Shown: positions 35,903 to 45,248 of the stretch, one piece after another
Layout of the letters: every line of letters starts with the position of its first letter
Position numbering within the stretch: position 1 is the stretch's first letter
Source: Trichlorobacter thiogenes
GTDB taxonomy: Bacteria > Desulfobacterota > Desulfuromonadia > Geobacterales > Pseudopelobacteraceae
Reading direction: 5' to 3'
Assembly (NCBI RefSeq): GCF_900167465.1
Contig: NZ_FUWR01000008.1
Location: forward strand, 62,001 to 126,000
Length of the DNA: 64,000 bases
The notes under the pieces: model-generated
What the model saw: the letters and a program-made list of their open reading frames with translations, nothing else
Database searches by the model: none
What the model was told of the DNA's origin: nothing
Made by a program: the position numbers and the translations under genes

Positions 35903-36664
35903 TCAGGCATTTGTCTGTTCAACATAGACTATTCTATCCTTTGGTACTGTTCTGCCATTTCCGTCAAAACAGGTGTTTACCAAACCGCTCAACTCAAGGC
36001 CACGATTTGAGAGGTAAGCATAGTAAATGGCGGAGGTAAGCCCATATAGGTGTTCTTGATCTTCTGACCAGAATTTAACTACAGTTGGGACTAGAGCTTG
36101 TTCGATTATCGACTGGATTGACTCTCCGAAGCGAACTGCGTAGCCAGAACAAATATCTTCCACAATTTCTGGAATCTGAAGATAGTCATGATTCCCAACC
36201 GACGCCGCACATGCACCAATTCCTTTTACCAGCATCGCATACGGTCCCCAATGCAGTGGGTCTGGTGTCTTGAGGTTATAATGGAAATTTTCGACGCCTT
36301 GATCATACATAGTGAGAAGACGCTCAGCATGGTGAGAGCCACTTACGACTCGAAGTAGCATCTGCCAAGCTTTTGGTAGGACAGCGTTGAGCGGAAGCAG
36401 GCCATCACCGAAGCTTTTTCCTCTCTCTGTTCTCGTCAAGTGGTACCAATATGTGCGCGTGATATGTTTTTGGGGCTGACCAAAGCAATTTTCTAAGAGT
36501 CGTCGAGTTTCATCAGGACCAGCGAGGTCAGGCTTATTTGCCTTGTAGTGCTCATCGATATCAAACCGACTAAAAAAGTCAGCAAGTTGCTCCGGCTTGA
36601 TGTCGTAAATGAAAGCAAGTGAGCTTACCGCAGTTTCGGGGCTCTCGCAGTCAAGATATGCCAT
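35903..36664 (-). CDS. Unknown protein on a probable inserted segment
   Basis: The 253-residue soluble protein has no motif I recognise. It is helical, with a central segment HWGPYAMLVKGIGACAASVGNHDYLQIP and a C-terminus rich in polar residues. Base composition and codon choice appear more AT-rich than in the flanking radical SAM genes. The ATG has no visible Shine-Dalgarno. Upstream is GTTAGGCATTAAC, which resembles the leading edge of an integron gene cassette, and a perfect 13-base palindrome lies just beyond. A complete attC site was not found downstream, although a GGCGGTAG / CTACGCGCC hairpin follows the stop. Function unknown; acquisition by transfer is inferred. Confidence 0.7.
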   Translation of the reverse strand: MAYLDCESPETAVSSLAFIYDIKPEQLADFFSRFDIDEHYKANKPDLAGPDETRRLLENCFGQPQKHITRTYWYHLTRTERGKSFGDGLLPLNAVLPKAWQMLLRVVSGSHHAERLLTMYDQGVENFHYNLKTPDPLHWGPYAMLVKGIGACAASVGNHDYLQIPEIVEDICSGYAVRFGESIQSIIEQALVPTVVKFWSEDQEHLYGLTSAIYYAYLSNRGLELSGLVNTCFDGNGRTVPKDRIVYVEQTNA

Positions 36665-36694
36665 GTTAATGCCTAACTTGTGAATAATGTGTCA

Positions 36695-36731
36695 CCATGA
36701 AAATTCGAACTTACACTCCGAATTTTCATGG
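36695..36731. repeat. Perfect 13-bp palindrome at the edge of the inserted gene
   Basis: CCATGAAAATTCG (36695-36707) and CGAATTTTCATGG (36719-36731) are exact inverted repeats with an 11-base loop. The second arm contains the stop codon of the upstream radical SAM gene. No T run follows on either strand, so it is not a standard terminator. It may mark the insertion boundary. Confidence 0.65.
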
Positions 36732-38615
36732 CAAATGTTTAAATTGACTGTACTCCCCTGTAACCATCCCTTCGGCCATGGCAAACTGCAGGAACTCCAG
36801 GGCGTCAGCAGCAGGTATCCGCAACTGCTTGGCAATGGCACCGGCAGTGCGTGTTCCATCCAGTTCTTCCAGCAGGCGGTAGTAGGGCTTGATCAGCGAT
36901 TCAGTGCAGACCTCGCCATGGGCCGGATAGATGGCAGCCCAGGAGCCGGTCTGTAGCTGTTTGCTGATCCAGGCCAGATCAGGCTCACCACTCTCCAGGA
37001 TATCCAGGATCTCATAACTGAACGGCAGCAGGGTCAGTGATGAAGCACGTGCCAGCTTCATCTTGAGCAGATCAAGCTGCAGCAGCTGGTCGTCATCCGG
37101 CGGGATGGGCGGCACCGCCATCAGGGCCACGCCGTAGGCATAGTGGTAATCTACGCAGTCCAGGGCTGCAGGCAGCAGTTTCTGTGCCTTACGTTCATCA
37201 AACAGGCTGATCAAGAAGCGACGCTGCAACTGCCAGATCTGCCCGTCATCCAGCTCGGCCTCATCCGGCATGCGGCCCATCTGCCCCTGCAACCAGTCGG
37301 CAAACCGTTCCAGCAGCTCCAGCGGCTTGAGTTTCAATCCCCGTACCACCCCGTTGAACCAGGCCACGGCCTTGCCGCGAGAGTAGAAGATGTCGCTGGC
37401 TGCCCCCAGCTGACGCGCCCTGGCCATATCCGCCAGCGGAAAACTGGCTGACTCAAGCAGGGTATAGGGCGGATCAGACAGGTGGCGCATGCCAATAGCG
37501 GCTGCCTTGTGGGCCACCTTGGTGCCGGGCAGCACGGCCAGCGGGAAGATATCCAGGTGGTTGGGGTAGAGCGACAGGGCGAAGTTGAGCCCCTCTTTGA
37601 ACTTCTCCAGGGTATCATCCGGCAGGCCGTAGATCAGGTCAAAACCAAAGGTGGCGCCTGAGTCGTTCAATAGCATCACCTTGGCAGTGAACTCATCGCG
37701 GTTGAATGTTCTGCCCACACCTCCAGCCACTGCCGGATCAGCGCTCTGCAGACCAATCTGGACGGAACAGGTAAGCTGCGCAAACAGCTGGGCCTGTTCC
37801 TTATCCAGCAGTTCATGACGCACCTCAAAGTGGAAGTGGACATCCGACGCAGTCTCACGGATCAGGCGCAGCAGATGTTTGGCCCGCTTTTTGTCGGTAT
37901 TGAAGGTGGAATCCAGGGCAAAGATCTGGGAGGCGCCGCGGCTGACCAGATAGGCCAGTTCCTGCTCCATCCGGTCCAGCGGATAGCGCCGCACCTTGCG
38001 GTCACCCATGCCGTCGTAGCAGAACTCGCAGGCATAGGGGCAACCCCGGGAGAGCTGCCAAACCATGCCGTTGGCGATATGCGTGTCCAGCAACCCGGCC
38101 AGATAGGGAGAAGGCAAAATGGCCAGGTCTTCGATCTGGGGCCGGGGGATCACCTGCAGCTCACCACCCACCAATTGGGCAGTGCCGGGCAGTCCCTGCA
38201 ATGAAGCTCCGTCCAATCGACGTTCCATAAGCTCGGCAGCCGTCAGTTCCCCCTCCCCCACCACCAGCAGGTCAAAGGGGGCCTCGGCCAGTAAGCGGGC
38301 GGGATCAGCGGTTGCCTCAGGGCCACCGGCAATCAGCAACAGATCAGGAAACTGCTGACGCAGTATCGTAATCAGTTTACAACACTCCAGACGGTTCCAG
38401 ACATAGACCGGCAGGCCGACAATGGCAGGCTGTTGCTCTTTGATCGAGGCCACCAGCTGCTCCAAAGGCGTACCGCAGAAGAACTCGGCTGTCGTGGTGG
38501 TTACCTTCCCCTGCAGGGCAGGAGCTTGATCCAGATAGGCCTTAAGAAAGGCAGCAGCGAGCGGTACTGCCTGGGCGGATGGCATGGCATGAAGGGTAAT
38601 AAGGTGTAGGTTCAT
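36726..38615 (-). CDS. B12-binding radical SAM protein
   Basis: The 629-residue protein is read from ATG 38615; a GTG nine bases upstream is possible. The N-terminal cobalamin-binding Rossmann domain (about 1-140) has IVGLPVYVWNR and GGPEA but no DxHxxG base-off motif. The radical SAM domain (about 170-390) carries CPYACEFC, a standard CX3CX2C cluster site, plus IGLQSAD and LIYGLPDD. A DUF4080-like region follows (SLFDERKAQKLL), and the C-terminal about 70 residues form a winged-helix-like module (EELDGTRTAGAIAKQLRI). Members are common in Geobacter; substrates are unknown. It probably formed an operon with the rSAM gene at 34292 before the intervening insertion. Confidence 0.88.
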   Translation of the reverse strand: MNLHLITLHAMPSAQAVPLAAAFLKAYLDQAPALQGKVTTTTAEFFCGTPLEQLVASIKEQQPAIVGLPVYVWNRLECCKLITILRQQFPDLLLIAGGPEATADPARLLAEAPFDLLVVGEGELTAAELMERRLDGASLQGLPGTAQLVGGELQVIPRPQIEDLAILPSPYLAGLLDTHIANGMVWQLSRGCPYACEFCYDGMGDRKVRRYPLDRMEQELAYLVSRGASQIFALDSTFNTDKKRAKHLLRLIRETASDVHFHFEVRHELLDKEQAQLFAQLTCSVQIGLQSADPAVAGGVGRTFNRDEFTAKVMLLNDSGATFGFDLIYGLPDDTLEKFKEGLNFALSLYPNHLDIFPLAVLPGTKVAHKAAAIGMRHLSDPPYTLLESASFPLADMARARQLGAASDIFYSRGKAVAWFNGVVRGLKLKPLELLERFADWLQGQMGRMPDEAELDDGQIWQLQRRFLISLFDERKAQKLLPAALDCVDYHYAYGVALMAVPPIPPDDDQLLQLDLLKMKLARASSLTLLPFSYEILDILESGEPDLAWISKQLQTGSWAAIYPAHGEVCTESLIKPYYRLLEELDGTRTAGAIAKQLRIPAADALEFLQFAMAEGMVTGEYSQFKHLP

Positions 38616-38757
38616 GCAGGACACAGTACACCAATATGAGGGAAAGCTCCAGCACTCCGGTAGGTTAAAGAGCTACTGGACAGATGCTAATTCAATTGAT
38701 GTTTCAAATGTTTTTCTTTATTGTTTCACAATCGAAAAACAGCCAAGGACAAATTAG

Positions 38758-39453
38758 ATGCCCCTGCTTGATCATCCAATTTTCGTAATCTCAGTTAACG
38801 ACGACACCCGTGCGGCGCTGGCGGCAAGCCTGGGGGCCTTTGATGTTGAGATCGTAGAATGCAGCACCTTTCTGGAGGCCGAAGACCTGGCCCTGAAAAG
38901 CCTCTACTGCGGGATACTGGTTGACCTGCCCACCATTGTGAAGGCCAAGGGAGAGGAAAAGATTGTTGCCTGTTCATTGACCGGTTTTTTTCCAACCCTG
39001 CGGGTACGGGTGATGGGAACCATGCTGATCCCGATGACCATGCCCGGTGCAGCAAAGCAGGAAAACAGTCTCAATGATTTCATCAACCGCGCCTGTTATA
39101 ATTTTACCGCCCGTCAGCTCCGTGCCCACCACCGCCATGTAGTCGGCATCTCAGTTGCCACACGCTTTGCAGAATCGGAGACCCGTGCCTTTACCCTGGA
39201 TATTTCCTGGGGCGGTGCCTTCATCGTTGATTTCAACCCTGAACGGTATGCCATAGGCGATGAACTGACCGTCTTTTTTCAGGAGCCCGGTTGCGAGATT
39301 ACGGCCAAAGTCTGCTGGAAACAATCCTGGGGCCTGCGCCACGCCCCTGGCATCGGGGTTCATTTCCGCGAGATAACGCCATGCCTTAGTGAATTCTTGC
39401 TACGCCTGTTGAAGCATGCCAAAGACCACGACCGTGACCGACTGGTTGCGTGA
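38758..39453 (+). CDS. PilZ-domain protein
   Basis: The 231-residue protein has an N-terminal receiver-like region of about 115 residues (FVISVNDDTRAALAASL...GILVDLP). A C-terminal PilZ domain follows with the c-di-GMP motif elements RQLRAHHRH and LDISWGG, and ends in GIGVHFREI. PilZ proteins bind c-di-GMP and relay it to motility or polysaccharide systems. The N-terminal part lacks a clear phospho-acceptor pattern, so phosphorylation is doubtful. A REC-GGDEF cyclase is encoded elsewhere in the window (5944). The ATG follows AAGGA. Confidence 0.85.
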   Translation: MPLLDHPIFVISVNDDTRAALAASLGAFDVEIVECSTFLEAEDLALKSLYCGILVDLPTIVKAKGEEKIVACSLTGFFPTLRVRVMGTMLIPMTMPGAAKQENSLNDFINRACYNFTARQLRAHHRHVVGISVATRFAESETRAFTLDISWGGAFIVDFNPERYAIGDELTVFFQEPGCEITAKVCWKQSWGLRHAPGIGVHFREITPCLSEFLLRLLKHAKDHDRDRLVA

Positions 39454-39501
39454 CACAAAAAAGCAGCGATCCTTTATACCCGCTGCAGATAGAGGTCATC
39501 C

Positions 39502-41484
39502 GTGTTCAGCAGACTCATCGCACTCTGTATTACCGCTGTAAGCCTGATCAGCAGCCCACTCTCGCCACCCGATCTCCTGCAGTATTCCTTCACCGCAACC
39601 GACTCCAGAATTCTGCCGGGCAAGACCACAGACAACAATCCAAACGGTATCGGCAGTGAGCAGGACCGGATCGGCAACCTGGCACTGATTGCCTTTAAAT
39701 ATCAGGCTGGCAACCGTCAAAATCATAATGATTTTCCGATTGAAGTGGGCCATGTCCGTGTTGCCGGACAGGACCAGCGATTTGAGGCGTTCAAACTTGG
39801 CGAACCACTCCGCAAAACTATAAAAAATCTGAATACGCAACACACCATCTACTATCGCTTCCCTCACAAATCCAGTTGGGTGCTCTATCGAACAGATAAT
39901 GGTTTCGTCACGCAGGTTACCACCATCCCGGAAAGTGAGATCGTACCGACACAGTACACCAGGGTGTTACGCATCGGTGCCGATAAACAGAGCGGCACCG
40001 GCACCTATTTTTTTGCTCCGGCAACCGTAAGAGTGTCAAGCTACCCGCAGATCACCAGCAGTGTAGAAGCGGCACGTCTCGCCAAGACGCAACTCGGCAA
40101 GCTGGCTATCTACCGACATGCTGTTGACGGTACACCGCCAGACCCACGCCGTGGAATTGACGTCATCACCCGCCAGTTTTTCATTGTCAAAACAGTATCC
40201 GGCCCAGGTGTCATCTGGCAGGACTCCGGAAGCCATGCCATCTACCTGACCCGCTTCAGTAGCGACCTGGGCAATGCTTCCACCATCAGCCTGGCCATGG
40301 ATCGCCCCGGTCGTCTGCTGGCAGCCTGCGCTGACCCGTCCGGCAATCTGTATTACCTGCTGGCCCGCGAACAGGATGACCCGGAGATACTGGAACTTGC
40401 TAAAACAGATCCCCAGGGGAAACTGCTGGCCCGCTTCGTGCCTGACGCATCAAAAAATGGCCTTAATATCTTCCATATGAAAGCCCCCAGGGTTGCCGCC
40501 GACCTGCAGTGGTCCAAGGGGCAACTGGGCATGATGCTGATGCGGACCATGCACAAATCAGGAGATGGACTGAACCACCAGGGTGGTATTGCCGTTATCT
40601 TTAACGCGACCAGCCTCAAACAGATCAAGAGCCTGGGGCCAACCTCAAGCCACTCCTTTGACAATGTGCTAAGCACCAACAGCTCCGGTGATTTCATCGG
40701 CATAGATCTGGGAGATGCCTATCCACGGGGGATTCATCTACACAAATTTACCGATAAAAACAGGGTTTCAAGAGTTGTGTATACCGTCAAAACAGCCCAT
40801 GCGACCAGACCGGTGAACCCGGCTGGCCGGACATTCCCGCCCTACCCTGAAATAAGCAGCCCCGACAAAACCTTCTACCAATGGTCCAACGACAATAACA
40901 CCTATACTGAACTGGGTGGGCTTGTTGAAACGCCGCAAGGCTACATGGTGGTCTTTACAGGAGAACCCTCGTCTGAAGGCAAGGTTCTGGACAACAGCCG
41001 GACAGGAACTGGCAATACCGACAAACGAAATATCGGCCTGGTAGTGGCGATTCGGGACTTCCATACAATAGCCTCACGTGGCAATAGTGTTCCTGATGAA
41101 CTGCTCGTTACGAAGGGGCCAGCGGAAACAGGCGGGTTTTACTGCTTTAACAACCGCTGGAACGAGCAACGCAGTACTGGCGTTATCTGGCTGACCCGCT
41201 ACACCAAACAAGATAACCAATCAGCCATAAACGTAAAAACAGCCCCCCTACCGGACGGCAGTATCCTGATCCTTTGGAAAGTCCACCGTTCTGGTGAACC
41301 GGCCACCAACTGGGCCATGACCGTCTCTCCAGAAGGCAAACAACTGATTGCGCCATTCAGATTGCCGGAACAGCTTGAGCTGAACCGCCGTGACGCCATC
41401 ATGGTTGACGGCAAGCGGGTCTATATCGCCTCAGGAAACAGAGTTGAAAAAAAATTGGAGCTGTTTGTCCTGCAGCTTCACTGA
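39502..41484 (+). CDS. Exported protein of unknown function, possible beta-propeller
   Basis: The 660-residue protein starts at GTG 39502 with AGAGGTCATCC upstream. A short signal peptide (about 1-20) is followed by a beta-rich sequence with repeated motifs of the kind PDGSILILWKVH, DPSGNLYYLLAR, NSSGDFIGIDL and ETPQGYMVVFTGEP. This is the alternation of turn and hydrophobic strand typical of propeller folds. No enzyme motif, lipobox or membrane anchor was seen. It is probably periplasmic or secreted. Its neighbours (PilZ protein, thioesterase) do not define a role. Confidence 0.72.
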   Translation: MFSRLIALCITAVSLISSPLSPPDLLQYSFTATDSRILPGKTTDNNPNGIGSEQDRIGNLALIAFKYQAGNRQNHNDFPIEVGHVRVAGQDQRFEAFKLGEPLRKTIKNLNTQHTIYYRFPHKSSWVLYRTDNGFVTQVTTIPESEIVPTQYTRVLRIGADKQSGTGTYFFAPATVRVSSYPQITSSVEAARLAKTQLGKLAIYRHAVDGTPPDPRRGIDVITRQFFIVKTVSGPGVIWQDSGSHAIYLTRFSSDLGNASTISLAMDRPGRLLAACADPSGNLYYLLAREQDDPEILELAKTDPQGKLLARFVPDASKNGLNIFHMKAPRVAADLQWSKGQLGMMLMRTMHKSGDGLNHQGGIAVIFNATSLKQIKSLGPTSSHSFDNVLSTNSSGDFIGIDLGDAYPRGIHLHKFTDKNRVSRVVYTVKTAHATRPVNPAGRTFPPYPEISSPDKTFYQWSNDNNTYTELGGLVETPQGYMVVFTGEPSSEGKVLDNSRTGTGNTDKRNIGLVVAIRDFHTIASRGNSVPDELLVTKGPAETGGFYCFNNRWNEQRSTGVIWLTRYTKQDNQSAINVKTAPLPDGSILILWKVHRSGEPATNWAMTVSPEGKQLIAPFRLPEQLELNRRDAIMVDGKRVYIASGNRVEKKLELFVLQLH

Positions 41485-41643
41485 CCTGCAAATCACCGTC
41501 CCCCACCGAAGCACTGACGATCTTTTGCCGGACAAACTGGACAGCGGCGGCTCCGTGAACGGCTTCAAAGACTTGACAATCCTGCTGCAGGGGTGCAAGT
41601 AATGCCTGCTCGGGTGGTTAAGAAAGCATAAGGAGAACCTATT

Positions 41644-42129
41644 TTGTCAGCCAGCAACAGAGTAAGCGACACCGCTAATCCATCGGTCGATTTAAGCGGC
41701 GAAGAGGGATGGAACGAATTTGATGCCCCTTCCCTGGTGGGAGACTCGCTCCGTTTCGTATCCGGCGAACCAGATGGCAACCGTTTTCGCACACGCTATT
41801 ACCGTGACGCCGAACAACATCTACATGCCCGGATCTGGTTCGGCCCTGAGACTGAGGGTCCTCCCGGCCATGCCCATGGCGGATCGATTGCGGCGGTTAT
41901 GGATGAGGCACTGGGACTGGCGGCCTGGGCTGCTGGCTATCCGATTGTGGTGGGCAATCTGAATGTGAGTTTTCGTGCCATGCTACCGATTAAAAAGGTT
42001 GTCACCCTGGAAAGCCAGGTGGTATCCGTTGAAGGACGCAAGGTGATGATCCACGGCAAGCTGTTCTGCGACGAGGAAACAGTTTACGCAGAGGGGCAGT
42101 GCCTCTGTATCACCATACCTGGAAGATAG
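41644..42129 (+). CDS. PaaI-type hotdog thioesterase
   Basis: The 161-residue protein is read from TTG 41644, which has AAGGAGA at good spacing. The hotdog domain has the GHAHGGSIAAVMDEALG motif (HGG plus the catalytic-type Asp/Glu), then VGNLNVSFRAMLPI and VEGRKVMIHGKL. Members hydrolyse acyl-CoA or aryl-CoA thioesters; the substrate is unknown here. The 158-base spacer before it contains nothing recognised. Confidence 0.85.
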   Translation: MSASNRVSDTANPSVDLSGEEGWNEFDAPSLVGDSLRFVSGEPDGNRFRTRYYRDAEQHLHARIWFGPETEGPPGHAHGGSIAAVMDEALGLAAWAAGYPIVVGNLNVSFRAMLPIKKVVTLESQVVSVEGRKVMIHGKLFCDEETVYAEGQCLCITIPGR

Positions 42130-42139
42130 GCCGAGGTGT

Positions 42140-42484
42140 TCATGTTCCCGGAACTGCCTGCAGATCATCTTCAGTGGCATAAAGTTGTGACTCATAGCCT
42201 GAACAGATGATACGTGCCACCTGCCTCCGCTCGGCAGCGGTCATGGCAGTACCGTCTTCCCAATGACGGATGGCATCAAAATCAACCTGCAGGACATCCG
42301 GTGAATAGGGAGAGCGCATCGCAGCAATCATACGTGCGAAAAACTCCCGACCGTCCGCCATGGTAATCATTATGTCCACCGGGCCGTAATCGCCGTCTGG
42401 CCGACAGAAACAACGATACCCCGGCTCAGGTTCCGGCCAACCTTTCAAAAACTGTTCCCGTTCAACTTCGATCCGGTGCGTCAT
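42140..42484 (-). CDS. Small conserved-looking protein of unknown function
   Basis: The 114-residue protein is read from ATG 42484, behind a strong GGGAGGC; the longer upstream frame overlaps the YchJ gene and is rejected. It contains GYRCFCRPDGDYGPVDIMITMADGREFFARM and MTAAERRQVARIICSGYESQLYATEDD. No family was recognised. It is convergent with the thioesterase (10-base gap) and divergent from the YchJ gene. Confidence 0.7.
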   Translation of the reverse strand: MTHRIEVEREQFLKGWPEPEPGYRCFCRPDGDYGPVDIMITMADGREFFARMIAAMRSPYSPDVLQVDFDAIRHWEDGTAMTAAERRQVARIICSGYESQLYATEDDLQAVPGT

Positions 42485-42570
42485 ACGTAGTGCCTCCCGA
42501 TAGTTTTGAGCAGGCGTAAGCGTACTTATATTTCTGTAGTATTGCAATATTTGACAAAGGAGAAAGAACC

Positions 42571-43053
42571 ATGACCAGTTGTCCCTGCGGCAGCACCAAA
42601 ACCTATAGCGATTGCTGCGAACCAATCATTAAAGGCACCCAGCCTGCTGAAACCGCCGAGCAGCTCATGCGAGCCCGCTACAGCGCCTATACTAAAACCG
42701 AGATGGATTTTGTCTTTAACAGCACAGATCCATCAAACCGCGAAGGCTATGACCATGAGGGCACTAAGGCCTGGGCTGAAAATTCGGAATGGCTTGGTCT
42801 GGAGATAATCGGCACGGTCAGAGGTGGGGCAGATGACAGCAACGGTGAGGTTGAATTCATTGCCCGCTTCAAAGAGAACGGCACCCTGCGGGAGCATCAT
42901 GAAAATGCGCTATTCAAACGCAAAGAAGGGGTCTGGTATTTCAGCGATGGCGTGATGGTTAAACCGAAGCCGGTTACCGTTACCAAGATTGGTCGTAATG
43001 ATCCCTGCACCTGTGGCAGCGGCTTGAAGTACAAGAAATGTTGCGGCAAATAG
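42571..43053 (+). CDS. YchJ-family protein with SEC-C motifs
   Basis: The 160-residue protein has a zinc-binding SEC-C-like motif at each end ([15 protein letters not shown] and [17 protein letters not shown]). Between them is an NTF2-like YchJ domain with the [13 protein letters not shown] signature. The role of YchJ proteins is unknown; the C-terminal motif resembles that of SecA and may bind zinc and protein partners. AAAGGAGAAAGAACC precedes the ATG. It is convergent with the methyltransferase gene, with a 3-base gap. Confidence 0.92.
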   Translation: MTSCPCGSTKTYSDCCEPIIKGTQPAETAEQLMRARYSAYTKTEMDFVFNSTDPSNREGYDHEGTKAWAENSEWLGLEIIGTVRGGADDSNGEVEFIARFKENGTLREHHENALFKRKEGVWYFSDGVMVKPKPVTVTKIGRNDPCTCGSGLKYKKCCGK

Positions 43054-43056
43054 TAG

Positions 43057-44148
43057 TCAGCCGCCCCTGATCCTGACCAGGAACAGCTCCCGTAGATAAC
43101 GTTCAGCCTGTTCCTTTTCAGCCATCGTCAGTGACAACTCCTTCACCGGACTGACAAACCGTCGTAAAAAACGCCGCACACTCCAGGTCAGTTGCGGATT
43201 ATCATGTCCCAACCGATCAATCGGCACCGGTGCTGCGAGATTAAACAAAGAGACCGCCTCTCGCAGCGCCGGATTCAACATGAGAGATGAATCTGATGAC
43301 GAATCAGCTGCCCCTTTGCAGTCTCTGCCAAGGTAGCAAATGATATTGGCACGGGTTTCACGACGCCGATCCAGCTCCCGCAGCCGGATGATCTCCTGTT
43401 CTGGGTCTGCCAGGGCATCCAGATGGGTAAAAAGCAGCGGCTTCAGGCCGCTCTGCCCCACCAGCTCCATAAACTCGTCAATCCGGTAGGTCTTCACATT
43501 GGGATGCAGGAACAGATCTGCCAGCCCGGAATCATTCTTCGCCTCCCAGGCTGCATCAACATAGTTTTTAAGACGGCTGCCCGATGCAGCCTTTTTCAGC
43601 ATCCGCTTGATAGCTGCAACATCCCGCACCCTTAATAACCGCATCGCCCGCCGGACCGATTCAGCCTCCTGCCGTGCATAGCGTCCGTAGACCATCACCC
43701 GCAGGATGCCACCCGGCACCAGCCGTTGTTCCAGCGCTCGCATTCCGGCAGCCGGGTCATCCAGATGATGCAGCACCCCGAATGCCTCAATAAAGTGGTA
43801 CGGTCCCGGTGTCACAGCCGGATCAAGAAAATCCCCTTGGAGTAGTTCAACGTTAAAACGGCGATGCAGCAGACAATGCAACCGTGCCCGCTTTAGGTTA
43901 TGCTGAGCCAGATCAACCCCGGTGATCTGGGCTTTGGGGTTCGCTAGTGCCATCGGATAGGGGGCAAAGGCACCACAACCTGAAAGCAGAATTTTTCCCT
44001 CCCGCTCCGGCAGCAGTTCACCGTTAAATCGCGCCCAAAGGGCAGTCAGGTTCATGGCATAGGTATCGTAACTCCGGACAGAAGCCAAAAGCGGATAATG
44101 GGGATAGGGATGGCGTTCATAGTGGCCGGTTACTTCACTAAACGACAT
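43057..44148 (-). CDS. Class I SAM-dependent methyltransferase
   Basis: The 363-residue protein opens with a YERHPYPHYP segment seen in a methyltransferase subfamily. The SAM fold follows: motif I ILLSGCGAFAPYPMALA (GCG core), motif II ITGVDLAQHNLKRA, then LLQGDFLD and FGVLHHLDDP. The last about 180 residues are helical and may bind the substrate, which is unknown. The start ATG has AGGAGCCGAT before it. Confidence 0.82.
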   Translation of the reverse strand: MSFSEVTGHYERHPYPHYPLLASVRSYDTYAMNLTALWARFNGELLPEREGKILLSGCGAFAPYPMALANPKAQITGVDLAQHNLKRARLHCLLHRRFNVELLQGDFLDPAVTPGPYHFIEAFGVLHHLDDPAAGMRALEQRLVPGGILRVMVYGRYARQEAESVRRAMRLLRVRDVAAIKRMLKKAASGSRLKNYVDAAWEAKNDSGLADLFLHPNVKTYRIDEFMELVGQSGLKPLLFTHLDALADPEQEIIRLRELDRRRETRANIICYLGRDCKGAADSSSDSSLMLNPALREAVSLFNLAAPVPIDRLGHDNPQLTWSVRRFLRRFVSPVKELSLTMAEKEQAERYLRELFLVRIRGG

Positions 44149-44220
44149 ATCGGCTCCTGATTGCGGTACTAAGCGGATTGGCGTATGCTTGTAAAAGAAT
44201 ACTAAAAATGGGGGTACGTC

Positions 44221-44700
44221 ATGAAAAAACTGACACTTGTTTTGGCTTCAACACTGTTGTTTCTGGCCCTTGGTCTGCCGACAGTCACCCATGCCGACAG
44301 CACTGTACCAGACGACCGGTTTGCCCTCAAGGGATTGAAGCAGACCCGCGCAATTTTTGATGTTCGACTGGCAGATCTGGACAAGCTGCTGTTTAATCTG
44401 GGGTTGATCAAGGAAACCTTTGAAGGGATCAGCAATCAAAAAGTGAAACCAACCTTGATTGTTTCCCTGAGAGGACCTGCGGTCAAACTGTTTACCAGGG
44501 ATCAGGCAACACCAGAACTTCGCGAACTCCTTGCTGACTTAAAAAAGAAGGGGGTCAGGGTTGAAATTTGCAGTGTGGCCACCAGGGTCTTTAAGGTCGA
44601 CAATGCGCAATTACTACCTGATCTCTTTCTGGTGGGCAACGTCCTGACCTCTCAGATCGCCTGGCAAAACAAGGGGTATGCATTGGTCACGCTCAATTAA
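44221..44700 (+). CDS. Exported DsrE-like protein
   Basis: The 159-residue protein has a signal peptide (about 1-25, cleaving after THA) and a DsrE/DsrF-like Rossmann domain (TRAIFDVRLADLDKLLFNLGLIKETF, PTLIVSLRGPAVKLF, LKKKGVRVEICSVATRVFKV). One cysteine lies in the strand VEICSVA, the place often used by sulfur carriers in this family. Periplasmic DsrE-like proteins are linked to sulfur or thiosulfate handling, but no sulfur-oxidation gene is nearby. Convergent with the nitroreductase gene. Confidence 0.8.
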   Translation: MKKLTLVLASTLLFLALGLPTVTHADSTVPDDRFALKGLKQTRAIFDVRLADLDKLLFNLGLIKETFEGISNQKVKPTLIVSLRGPAVKLFTRDQATPELRELLADLKKKGVRVEICSVATRVFKVDNAQLLPDLFLVGNVLTSQIAWQNKGYALVTLN

Positions 44701-44708
44701 AGCCCCTG

Positions 44709-45248
44709 TTACTCCTGTTTCCAAGGGGTATCATATCGATTATGGCGAACCTTTGCATACTGCAATTGGCTGGAAGCGAGTGGTGTGCGCTTTTCTGCCG
44801 AATGACCAATACCGATGATAGCCTCCACCCGAACATGAGCTGGCAGTCCCAACAACTGCTGCACAAACTGTTCTGCTGTTGTCTGTTTGTCATGCTCCCG
44901 TTGCCTGATCTGAGCCCAGCAACTGCCCAGCCCCAGTGACTGGGCAGTCATCTGCAACAGGATCGCTGCAATTGAGCAATCCTCCACCCATACGTCTGAC
45001 TTGGTCTCATCGGCACAGACAACAACCGCCAGGGCAGCCCCCTTCAAAAAACCGGAACCATGCAATTTGGCTATTGAAAGTTTGTCCAACGGCTCTGCAT
45101 CATCCACCAATACAAATTCCCACGGATTGACATTTCTGGATGTCGGTGCCCGCAGCAAGCTTTCCACCAGCAGCGCAACCTGTTCCTTCTCCAGCGGTTG
45201 CCCGGTAAAGCTACGGATACTGCGACGTTTCCTCATCAGCTCAATCAT
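44709..45248 (-). CDS. Nitroreductase-family FMN oxidoreductase
   Basis: The 179-residue protein is read from ATG 45248; AGGAGG lies about 12 bases upstream and the longer frame adds eight residues encoded by that site. Nitroreductase features are MRKRRSIRSFTGQPL (FMN phosphate site), RAPTSRNVNPWEFVLVDD, and AQSLGLGSCWAQIR. It binds FMN and reduces nitro or quinone-like compounds with NAD(P)H. It is divergent from the OmpW gene. Confidence 0.88.
   Translation of the reverse strand: MIELMRKRRSIRSFTGQPLEKEQVALLVESLLRAPTSRNVNPWEFVLVDDAEPLDKLSIAKLHGSGFLKGAALAVVVCADETKSDVWVEDCSIAAILLQMTAQSLGLGSCWAQIRQREHDKQTTAEQFVQQLLGLPAHVRVEAIIGIGHSAEKRTPLASSQLQYAKVRHNRYDTPWKQE

Noticed and set aside
42485-42625. 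Upstream extension of the 114-aa reverse gene
   Set aside because: It would overlap the YchJ gene start, and a strong GGGAGGC site marks the ATG at 42484.
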